Shown one piece after another: positions 20,780 to 29,645 of a DNA stretch of 64,000 nt. The translations under genes were made by a program, and so were the position numbers. The stretch's first letter is position 1; every line of letters begins with the position of its first letter. The stretch is from the NCBI GenBank assembly GCA_022494885.1, contig JAGVSM010003565.1, positions 365,363 to 429,362 of the forward strand. The letters run 5' to 3'. The stretch is from Micrasema longulum (taxonomy: Eukaryota > Arthropoda > Insecta > Trichoptera > Brachycentridae). Under the pieces are notes generated by a model that saw only the letters and a program-made list of their open reading frames with translations, did not search any database and was not told the origin of the DNA.

Positions 20780-22170
20780 ACCCGGTTTCCCCGTCAGGGT
20801 AGGCAGAGAAGATAGAACGCCACATCACCCTATCTTTGCATAAAGATCTCGCGTCCTCTATATATTCATCTTCTCATGCACGCGCGCCGATTATTCAAAC
20901 TTTTAACCATTCGCATTGTAAATATTTTTAGCCGTTCTTTCGCCGTCCATTCGCTCTACATGTCAAAACCAAAGCAGAGCTCCTTTCTTGATTTTGTGTC
21001 GATGATGCTTATCTCAGCCTTACAGAATGAAGGTACGGATCTCGACACTTGTGCATCTATCGTAGATAGTTTTATCACACATTCGCCTGAGATATCGCAT
21101 TTCGACAGCTTTCAGCCTACTTTCATCGCTATTTTTCCAAGTCTAAACATCGCTCCCATACATCAGGGTCGGGATCAGGACTCCGTTATGAACTGCTAAT
21201 TGAACGTAGTTATGCAGAAAAAAGCCAGCCGTAGAAAAGTGAAACTGAGATAATAGCACTTTTGTGAAAAGAGCGAATAATCAAATCTACACAACAGTTA
21301 GAATGTTTTTGACTTTGGAAAATGATAAATGATGCATGTATACGTTTTATTATCATACAAAAAATAATTAGATCGTGTATATGACCACATATAATGAGTT
21401 TAATGACAGTCAGATCAAATATTGAATGAAACCTCATACAAACTTTGAATTTATGAGGTGACATTCATTTTTATGACATTTTGTCATCATGAAATTTTCT
21501 TACGGTGATTATTGTAGTTTTTTAGATGAAAGCTGAAAGCAGATCAATTGAACGTAGTTATGCAGAAAACAGCCAGTCCACAATTTTGAAAAAAAATGAT
21601 ATTGATATTATCGGGTGCAATAAGGTCAATTCTATGTCCTGATAAAAACAGCCAGACCGCTTTCATACAAAAAATTGTTCTGAAAATGGTGTCCATCACA
21701 AAAATGGCATTTCTCAATTTGCAGAAAACATTCATAGCACTAGAAAAGTTTTTACGAATTTTAAAACTGATTAAATCTGGTAAAATACAAAATTAAATTC
21801 TTGTTCGTAATATTTAAAATAAACTGATATGTTCATTGTTTATCATTTGTTAAAGTAAAAAACATTCCAACTGTAGTGTAAATTTGTTTATTCACTATTT
21901 TCACAAAGGAGCTATTATCTCAGTTTCACTTTTCTATGGCTGGCTGATTTCTGCATAACTACGTTCAATTTTGCCTCTTGCGACAAACACTTATTTGCCA
22001 AGATTGATTTAAGTGCACGGGAACGCCCGCCTTTCAACATCTCTGTCATTCCATCCCTAGTTAACATACTTCCCAGATACACAAATTCCTCTACTGGTAC
22101 AACCTCATTCACAGCGATTTCATGGAAAAATTCATGTTTGCCATTCCAAAAACTGTTCTTTATGGGAGGG
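20780..22170 (-). mobile_element. LINE-C (RTE-like) copy split by a 765-bp insertion
   Basis: On the minus strand the piece 22170-21967 reads PVEEFVYLGSMLTRDG and LANKCLSQEAKL. It resumes at 21201-20780 with AVHNGVLIPTLMYGSD, ESRLKAVEMRYLRRMC and [15 protein letters not shown]. This is continuous with the order seen in other LINE-C copies (49204-49740, 33054-33525). In-frame stops show it is dead. The 3' tail is near 20780. Confidence 0.85.
21202..21966. mobile_element. 765-bp element with about 79-bp terminal inverted repeats
   Basis: The ends read GAACGTAGTTATGCAGAAA inward and match for about 79 bp with few differences. AATT flanks both sides (21198-21201 and 21967-21970). Removing the element restores the LINE-C reading order, so AATT is likely a 4-bp target duplication. 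A second copy of the terminus lies inside at about 21550. No transposase is visible. Confidence 0.8.
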
Positions 22171-22384
22171 ATTAAGTTTTTACATATACTAGAGCAGATG
22201 TTTTTATGTCGTACTATAAATTGTATGCTTTAGTATATGTATACGAACTGTTACACGTTATACTGTATTTGAATTAAAATTGTGTGTTCACAGTTCACAC
22301 TTACACGACCAAAGGGTAAACCTTAAACAAATGGCCGCGGTTCATAAAAATATTTGCAATACCCAATTTTATTTTACATTGTTA

Positions 22385-22985
22385 TATTTAATAATAACAT
22401 ATTACAACAGAGATGGAGAACATTTTATAGAAGGGAATAAAGAAGTCTTGGCATCTACAGGGCTTATAACCGGGCATTGACTGGTTTGAATGGCCTCTTT
22501 ATACACTGTGTTATATTTACCATTGTCAGCACTGTGTAATGGTCAGCGTATTTGCCAACATGCAAGAGGTCTCGGGTTCGATTGCCGACATGGTTGATAT
22601 GAAAAATTTATTTAAAAGAGTGTTTTCACACAAGAATATTTCATAGTCCCTCACGGGACCAGTCCACTGGTACTTGAAGCGTTAGACTGATCTTACTTTC
22701 ATGCAACAAAAAATATTAAGATACGCTGCGATTAGTTGGTTTCCAATACAGTGCCCTATGCACTATTAGGCGCGGAAAGGGAATGATGACGATGAAAATT
22801 TACCATTTTGCCGATATTTGAACATCTACATTACTTAAATTATTCGATCCGTTGATGTTTGTGAAGTCGAAGAGCTGAAACCTTTATTGATGTGTTTGAG
22901 ATTCATCTGATTGAATTACTTCATTCACATATAAGGCAACGCCTGAAAACATTTTTCATTTTTATACTTCTACCAGATGAACCGT
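22385..22985. mobile_element. MITE-A copy interrupted by SINE1
   Basis: The left half, 22385-22524, has CAACAGAGATGGAGAAC and CATTGACTGGTTTGAATGG. The right half, 22798-22985, has TTTACCATTTTGCC, GAAGAGCTGAAACC and GGCAACGCCTGAAAAC. Joined, they follow the family order. Confidence 0.85.
22525..22797 (+). mobile_element. SINE1, full length with 10-bp target duplication
   Basis: ATTTACCATT occurs at 22515-22524 and 22798-22807. The 273-bp element starts with a tRNA-like head (ATGGTCAGCGTATTTGCC, then GGTCTCGGGTTCGATTGC). The body has GCGTTAGACTGATCTTAC and AAGATACGCTGCGATT, and the tail has CAGTGCCCTATGCACTATT and an A-rich GATGACGATG end. This is the reference copy for the family in this window. 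Confidence 0.92.
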
Positions 22986-23975
22986 AAATATATTGACCAA
23001 TTTCGGCCATTGCCCTATAAAGGTTTAAACAAATATTATGCGCCCAACGTATCCGTCAGAATAGCTGTTCCAATACATGACGGTGCTGAATATGAGACAA
23101 CTGTAGGTACCTAAAAGAAGCACTTACACACTTCTGGTCGAACAATACGGAGAGGTCTCAGCAAAATGTCCGTACGAGGTTTTCCCAGAGCATGAATTAT
23201 GTCATACCCAAAGCCCGTACGACTTTTGCTCAGAAACATCTCTCATTTATCGCACCGAGAGTGTTCAATATTTTAGAAGAACGTATTAAGCTCTCAAGGA
23301 CAAAAACTCTTTTCAAGAAAGTAGTTAAGATCTGGATTTTCCTTAGTGGGAGGGATTTGATTGAGAAACTCCTTGATGATTTTATGAATGTTTGAGTTTA
23401 ATGTTTACCATATTGATGTGCCATATATATTATATTTAAAAAAAAATTGTTTCTGATCCTATATTTGTGGTGATATACTCATGTGTCTGTGTCAACTAAT
23501 TGCTCGTCCCATCTCAAAACAAGACTTTTGGTCCCATGGAGTTAGGACTTATGTCTCAAATAATGTACAATAAACTTATGTATATAAAAAATAAGGAAAA
23601 AAAAAAAATAAGGAATAATTAAAAAAATATATATTTATAGATGATAACCATGAAGTTTCGCATAAATAAATTGTCTATGTTTTTATGAATGTATGTATGT
23701 GTATGCGCATGGGTGTATGTACGTGTGTGTGTATGTACATGTGTACATATGTGTATGTCTGTATGTATATGAATCAAAATGTATCTCCGAATAAGTTTAT
23801 ATTTTGTTTGTCTGTGCTCTATATTAATTTGTTAACTATTATAATATATTAAAATGTAATTGCCTAGCTTGGAACGGGGTATGTACCCTTGTTAGCTGGG
23901 CAAAGTGAACATGGAATTGTATTTTGATAAAGAGTGTGAATAAATAAATAAATAAATGTAAATAAATAAATAAAT
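22986..23975 (+). mobile_element. LINE-G 3' end
   Basis: The plus strand at 23192-23395 encodes KARTTFAQKHLSFIAPRVFN and a basic tail to a stop. This is the usual LINE C-terminal '.R..FAQ....FI.P..FN' block. The 3' region has GGAACGGGGTATGTACCC near 23872 and a TAAA tail near 23940-23975. The same 3' box recurs at 53345-53450. Sequence upstream of 23190 is assigned only by position. Confidence 0.7.
23690..23775. repeat. TG/GTAT simple repeat
   Basis: An imperfect run of GTATGT and TGTGTG units inside the LINE-G 3' region. Confidence 0.85.
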
Positions 23976-24499
23976 ATTCACCACGAGGCTGAATGACGTA
24001 CAACCCATACCATTTTATTTTATTTTAGGTGATTTTTTTTAAATATAAGCAACTTATTGTTATCACGTAATGTGTATTAACCAACTTAAGGTTTAATATC
24101 AAACAAGTTATGTGTATGGTATATATTTTTTACAACGCCCAATAATCCGTCATTCCCCTTTATTCACACCGGCACACACGACTAGTGCACACAAGATACG
24201 ATACAATAAGCTTTCCCATACATGCGGAGATTAATCCATCATACATACACAACACACGCGCAGATGATGACTATCTATTTATCGTGTACGCGTGCGCGGC
24301 AGCCATTATAAACCGTGCAGTTATCTCATTGGTGGTATCAAATTACCAACTACCAATCAGAGGTGAGATTGTCCCAGCATTCATAATTCAATTTTTCAAT
24401 ATGTGTTTGTATTATGCAATTGAAGACAATCCGAAGTATGAAATGACTCATCATTATTTTAGCTAAACGACTACTGTTATTTAAAAAGGAAATAAAAAA
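23976..24499. other. Unassigned; 93-codon open frame of unknown value
   Basis: The plus strand is open at 24185-24466 with fairly mixed composition, but I recognise no family, and no repeat copy supports it. It may be chance or the 5' part of an unrecognised mobile element. Confidence 0.3.
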
Positions 24500-25065
24500 A
24501 AAAGTCAACTTTGAAGGATCATGGAAGAATTAGCATTTACAGAGCATATGACAATCACTTGACACGATGTTATTTTGCATTAATAATATTCTTTTCTTAT
24601 AGTGGCCACTTTACACATTGTGTATCATCATCATCACACACATCATCATCACAAAAATCCAAGAAAGATTTTATTATCAATTAGTATGAGTGTTGTGGTG
24701 TATTTATCATAACTTCCTTCCATATCCTCTATTCCTTCCTACTGACGAGCCTCTAAAATAGAGGCTTAGCGGGTCATTCCATTAAAAACAAAACTCACAA
24801 TACAGCCTACGTTTAAACATCCATATTTCTTCAATTCTTCAATAATGGTTTCAGCTTTTTTTATTCACAAGGTCAAATAATTGAAGAAAAGTGGATGTTT
24901 AAATATAGGCAAAATTATGAATCTTACACAGTGTAGCTTGACTAACACGTACCGCAGTGCGTAAAGTGGTCACTTTACTCAGCCAATAACAGGTCATAGC
25001 CCCTGTAAATGCTTCCGCTTTCACATTTTCTTCTCAATTATTTCTCCAACTTTCTTGTAATATAA
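24500..25065. mobile_element. MITE-A diverged copy with embedded repeat
   Basis: The modules GCATTTACAGAGCATATGAC, AGTGGCCACTTTACAC, AACATCCATATTTCTTC and CAATAACAGGTCATAGCC appear in family order. A different repeat interrupts it at about 24650-24785. Confidence 0.7.
24650..24785 (+). mobile_element. SINE3 3' fragment
   Basis: It shares CTCTAAAATAGAGGCTTAGC and flanking bases with the minus-strand element at 27120-27300, which has a tRNA-like head. Only the 3' half is present here. Confidence 0.6.
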
Positions 25066-25124
25066 GATTTTAAATAACTTTTTCAGGGGTGTAATCTAGT
25101 CCATGTCTACAAACGTTTTTACAT

Positions 25125-25385
25125 CATTCTCTTTTCGAACATAATGATGCATAGATCACTGTATTGGTATACCAATCGCAGCGTATCTTGATCATTTTTG
25201 TTACATGTAGGCAAGGGGATCAGTCTTACGCTTCAGGTACCAATCCAGGGACTATGAAATATTCTAATGGAAAAACGATATTTTAAATAATATTTCATAT
25301 CAACCATGTCGGGAATCGAACCCGATACCTCTTGCGTGGTAGGCAAACGCGCTGACCATTACCCCATGAGGCCGACAAACGACGA
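25125..25385 (-). mobile_element. SINE1, near full length
   Basis: The minus strand gives GGCCTCATGGGGTAATGG, GCGCGTTTGCCTACCACG and a strong B box (GGTATCGGGTTCGATTCC), then the SINE1 body and tail. It is clearly homologous to 22525-22797. Confidence 0.88.
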
Positions 25386-25399
25386 CTTATATTTTCTTA

Positions 25400-25790
25400 T
25401 GAGTAATTATTTTAAAATACTTGGTACACTTCCACTTATTTGTTTGACCAATTAGCGCTCTCACCCCCCAATGGGCATCTTCAGAATAGTATTTAATATG
25501 TTTAAAAACACGATCAACATTGTACAAGACTTCGAGCTAACCCATGCCAATTCAATTAACTCATCTACGCATTCTAGACATTGGGGACATAAAAACAAAA
25601 GTGGCTCTTAGAAGATTTGAAAAATGCAGATTTCGACTTCTGGTGACATAGTTGGGAACATGAGTTGAAATTGATTGCAACAATGATGGGACATCACTTG
25701 TAGCCAAAAGAAAAAAAACACCATTTGGGTTCTTATGATATATGTACTTAAATATTTCAATTTTAGGGTGCATTTTTTACGAGTTGTAAA
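25400..25790 (-). mobile_element. Chimera: LINE-D piece joined to hairpin element
   Basis: On the minus strand, ATCATAAGAACCCAAATGG is followed by a LINE-D coding fragment ([22 protein letters not shown]). Next come AAACATATTAAATACTATT and then the hairpin element core (CTGAAGATGCCC, GTGAGAGCGC, TTGGTCAAAC) ending TACCAAGTATTTT. The same joint order is found at 51440-51904. Confidence 0.8.
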
Positions 25791-25794
25791 TAAC

Positions 25795-25865
25795 TCACTA
25801 CCCGAAACCCGAGGCCTCTTGCACGTTAGGCAAACGCGCTGACCATTACACCACGAGGCCGACTG
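25795..25865 (-). mobile_element. SINE1 head fragment
   Basis: The minus strand shows GGCCTCGTGGTGTAATGG, the TTTGCCTAACGTGCAAG arm and a CGGGTTTCGGGT B-box remnant. It is cut off after the head. Confidence 0.75.
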
Positions 25866-25899
25866 TCAACAAATATTTGTACATAATTCAAATTTATTT

Positions 25900-26150
25900 T
25901 TTTCCACATCAGCTCTTAAATGAAGCGTGTGGGCATCACCAGATGCCTCCAGAGAAGCCCACAGGCGTGAAGAAGAGGCAACTTCGGTTCGGCTCTGAGG
26001 CACCCACAGCATACACATGTTGGACACCCAAGCCAGGTCCGACGCCACACTTTCAAAACGCTCTTTAATGGAGGCTGCTGGGTCCGTTCGCGGACTTCAA
26101 TGTTGGTAATGAAATCAAATGACCTTATACCTAATATTCTCATCAATCTT
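25900..26150 (-). mobile_element. Non-LTR retrotransposon C-terminal relic
   Basis: The minus strand reads MRILGIRSFDFITNIEVR and ERTQQPPLKSVLKVWRRTWLG, the '..GIR..D..TN..V..RT.QPP' block that precedes the final region of many animal LINE proteins. The following residues are out of frame, so the copy is broken. Confidence 0.7.
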
Positions 26151-26224
26151 GAATTCTCAAAACCCAGAAATTTGGTGTATTACTCAAGCTATATATCTTC
26201 GGCCAACAGTTCAATCAGCCACTC

Positions 26225-26720
26225 AATTGGGCGGCTAGGATGTTTATTATTTATTTATTTTTTCATATTTTTTCTTTTAAAAACTATAATTAATAGTACA
26301 AATAATGTGATCTCACTGGGGTTATACGTGCCGAGTACACTTAACAATATATTTTTAAAAATATAAATTTACATTTGAGAATAAACAAAGAAATTATTTT
26401 ATTAAACAGGGATAATTAACAAAATGTTGAGACAGTTTTAAACTTATTTGATTTATGTATAAAATTATTTTATGTACATTTATATTATTTATATTACATA
26501 ACGCACAGTGAAAAAACAAAAATATAACATAATAACATTTGTGGAGCAGTTGATTAAATATTGGTTTGGGCGAATGAGACTATCCATTTTAGTTCTACCT
26601 AGCTCCACTATCCATTTTTTTATAGTATTTTTTAACATTTTCTCGTTACTCGTTACGTTTTAATAAATAGTGGAAGTAGGTTATAGATTTTAATGGAATA
26701 ATACTAAAAATCCCTTGGTA
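26225..26720 (-). mobile_element. LINE-E 3' end
   Basis: The minus strand carries KKWIVELGRTKMDSLIRP at about 26545-26600, related to KKWIVEVGCARIDEW at 12769. The family 3' region follows (CACTGGGGTTATACGTGCCGAG) and runs down to a TAAA-rich end near 26245. Confidence 0.75.
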
Positions 26721-27119
26721 TATGGGTTTTAAAAACTTACTCTGTACTGTAGTAAGAAATATGAATAATAAATAATTTGCAAAATAAGATTGAGTATTAA
26801 ATAAAATAATACAAAAACACATAGTGAAAAATATGAAAATTTCAAGATTTATAAAAAGCAAATGAAAGTGAAAGTATGGAAGGAAAGCAGATTTATCAAT
26901 TTTTGCTAATTGCTAATCTTAAAAATCATCACCAGCGGATTTTGGTTTGGATTTTTCCAAAGCGCTAGCTTTTAAGCAGCTAAAATCTTGAACGTCGAGC
27001 TCACATAATTTTATTCAACGAAAAGCCGATCTATTTAACTAAATGCCGACATTTGATGAACAGGTTAGCCGCCCAATTAAGCGGCTGATTGATATATATT
27101 ATGGTTTAGACTAATACAC
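26721..27119. other. Unassigned AT-rich spacer
   Basis: No feature supported. A short direct echo, GCCGCCCAATTAAGCGGC, near 27067 forms a small hairpin. Confidence 0.4.
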
Positions 27120-27300
27120 AATATATATTTTTTGAAAGGAAAACCCGCTAAGCCTCTATTTTAGAGACTTGTCAGCAGGTGGGAAGGTGACACAGAAAAA
27201 ATATGAAAAATGCACCACTTGTTGCAATCTCTTGAAACTGGTGGGAATCGAACGCCCGTTGCTTTCACAGTGGGCCTTTTAACCAACTGCCCAACGCCAA
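27120..27300 (-). mobile_element. SINE3, tRNA-derived
   Basis: The minus strand begins GGCGTTGGGCAGTTGGTTA (A-box region) and has GGGCGTTCGATTCCCACC (B box), followed by a body ending CTCTAAAATAGAGGCTTAGC. The 3' half is repeated at 24650-24785. It is distinct from SINE1 and SINE2. Confidence 0.7.
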
Positions 27301-27397
27301 TCATTGTTTATTAAAAATATTATATTTGCTGGATTTGGTCGAAAAGACAACGCATTCCACAGATAATGAGAAATTCGGGATAGAAACGATGCTGGTA

Positions 27398-27905
27398 CAG
27401 TAGGGCCTCGACAGTCCGGACAGGCTAAAAAAACAAGTCCTTGGCGGATTACCAAGGTGCCCGGATTGTGGTCTGCAATGCTTTAATGGTAATAAAACAT
27501 ATTTGTTGTAATTTAAAATTTCTTCCATTATCAAATAACAACCTCGACAAATATGAAAAATCAATTTTTTATTGTTTTTCACCACAACAGGCCAGGAGGC
27601 CAATTACAGAGTGCTGATTACAGCACAGAACACCCAGTCTTGAGAAAAATGTCATTTAATTTTTGTGTTCTCATCGGAAATCGAACCCGGAACCTTCCGT
27701 GTGTGAGTCAAGCGCCTTGACCACTAACCACGGAAGCCGCATATGCATGCAGGAAGGCTGCGCGTTTGAAATCAAGCTAAAAAAACAGACATGAAAATAA
27801 AAGCGCGGCGCTCGACGCAGGTGAAATATCTCCCGCGGCCCGCCCCATCTGTCCGGATTTTTGCGACCACCGGATAAGTGGGGTCCGGATTAGCGCGACC
27901 TATTG
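27398..27905. mobile_element. Pogo/Tigger-like nonautonomous element
   Basis: The ends are CAGTAGGGCCTCGACAGTCC and, inverted, CAATAGGTCGCGCTAATCCG. Both are rich in TCCGGA motifs, with TA on each side (27396-27397 and 27906-27907). The CAGTAG-type terminus and TA target fit the pogo group. It holds a SINE2 copy. No transposase is present. Confidence 0.75.
27590..27745 (-). mobile_element. SINE2 inside the pogo-like element
   Basis: The minus strand carries the tRNA-like head (GGAAGGTTCCGGGTTCGATT), the TCTCAAGACTGGGTGTTC body, and a tail with GGCCTCCTGGCCTGTTGTGG followed by A-rich sequence. Confidence 0.85.
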
Positions 27906-28884
27906 TATTAGCTTTTTATTTTTATTTATTTGTAATTATAACATAACCGTTAGGGTAATATAAACGTATTACAAGGTCAAGTCCATGTATGCCTCGTCTG
28001 GTTAGTGTAGTTATCATTTTGAAGTATTTCATACCTTAATATGCAAATAAGAAACAATTATATTTTTTAATATTTTTATTACAATACACAAAAACTATAA
28101 TAAACACATGAGAAATAACAAAAAGTCTTTATATTATTATTTACACTGGAATGTATGAACAAGTAATGGAGTGAAAAATAACAATAATTATAATAAAAGA
28201 TTTATAATAATAATGTTTCTTAATTCTAACGAAACGCTATTCCTAAAAGTAAAAATGGCAATGGTTTATTTTGTACATAATTCAAAATAAATTTAAAAAC
28301 ATTTTCTATATTATTTGATATTATCCTTTTAATTTTCTAACTTAAAATAAAGAAATTGATTCGTAACGCAAATAAAGAGTGTCATAACATAAAAAAATAT
28401 TAATCATTTTATTTATAAATTTTATATAAAATGAACAAGATAGTGGAAGAGCAAAACTATTTGTCATGAATCGCTGAAGCACACATTTTAAGGCATTTTA
28501 ATAGACATCAAAATTGTATAAATTATATGAAAAAAACTAATCTGATATAAAAACGTCACAATTACAAATCAATAAATAGATATTTTATAAACCCCTATAG
28601 TTGTAAAACAATTTTAGATGCATGAATTAATGCCAAAAATGAAAAACTAGACATTATTTAATAAATGATTGGGAGCCCAAAGCAACAGTGAGATAAATCA
28701 GAAATTTTAATTCTTGGTGCAGATAATTTTTATGACAATTTTTGCTATTAATTATTATGTATGACAGCAAATAAAAAAATATTATCTCAGAATATGTGGA
28801 TATTTCGATATTATTTTCACTATTGCTTTAAGCTATCGCAAAGAGTTTAAATCTTTATTAATTAATTAATTAGGTAGCTAACAG
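27906..28884. other. Very AT-rich region without recognised features
   Basis: Long A/T runs and no ORF of interest. It continues as 29646-32636. The GATA gene's 3' end lies further right. Confidence 0.5.
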
Positions 28885-29115
28885 ATTAATGTAGTGGTTG
28901 GAAAGTTTGCCTACCACGGTTGAGGTCCCGGGAGGTTTAACATTTAGCATTTGTTTTCAAAGGTGGTTTCACAGTGAAGTATTTTCATTGTCCCGAACTG
29001 GCAGCTGAAGGGTAATACTGATCACATTACCTTCCCGTAACAAATGATCGAGATACACCGAATTTGATTTTAAATTGCAATGCCCTATGCATCGGGTAAG
29101 GATATGAGTTTGTTG
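28885..29115 (+). mobile_element. SINE1, diverged copy
   Basis: A weak head (TAATGTAGTGGTTGG, TTTGCCTACCACGG, GAGGTCCCGGGAGG) is followed by the family body (AGCTGAAGGGTAATACTGATC) and tail (CAATGCCCTATGCATCGGG). It is older than 22525-22797. Confidence 0.7.
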
Positions 29116-29240
29116 ATAATAATGATGAACAGATTTAACCAAATTGAAAAAACGAACATATGTTTAAATTGTGTCATTTTTATTACAGACCTGAAGAAAC
29201 AAAACAAAAAATCTTATATTAAAATTTACGAAAAAATATA

Positions 29241-29643
29241 CAGGTTGTTCATTAAACCTTGTCACATCCGAAACCACGATGATCAGTATGAGCAAGAAGA
29301 CATATTGGCACATTAAAATATTTTTTTAGAACGAATAAAATTTTAAAAAATGAAAGATAAAAAAAGCAAATGCTTCTGTGTGCAAATGCTTCAAAATGCA
29401 GGGGAGAAACGAGGAGGGGGAGGGGGGAATCTGATACTGCGCCACGCCCCCCTCACTTCTCCCCTGCAGGAGTAAGAAACCATTTGTTTTTTTTATCTTT
29501 CATTTTTTAAAATTTTATTCGTTCTAAAAAATTATTTATTTAAAAAAAAAAAATGTTGTATTTTTTTTAAATATGCTAATATGTTTTCTTGCTCAAACTG
29601 ATCATCGTGGTTTCAGATGTGACAGGGTTTAAAGAACACCCTG
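29241..29643. mobile_element. Foldback element with GC-rich hairpin core, TA-flanked
   Basis: The ends read CAGGTTGTTCATTAAACC and CAGGGTGTTCTTTAAACC inward. The arms of about 170 bp include CCACGATGATCAGT and GAACGAATAAAATTTT. TA flanks both sides. The centre at 29398-29470 is a second hairpin (GCAGGGGAGAA... / ...TTCTCCCCTGC) enclosing G-rich and C-rich tracts. The right arm has an extra T-rich stretch of about 35 bp. Confidence 0.85.
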
Positions 29644-29645
29644 TA

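Noticed and set aside
23640..23800. Possible regulatory Z-DNA-like TG repeat
   Set aside because: It lies inside the LINE-G 3' region and is better explained as a microsatellite.
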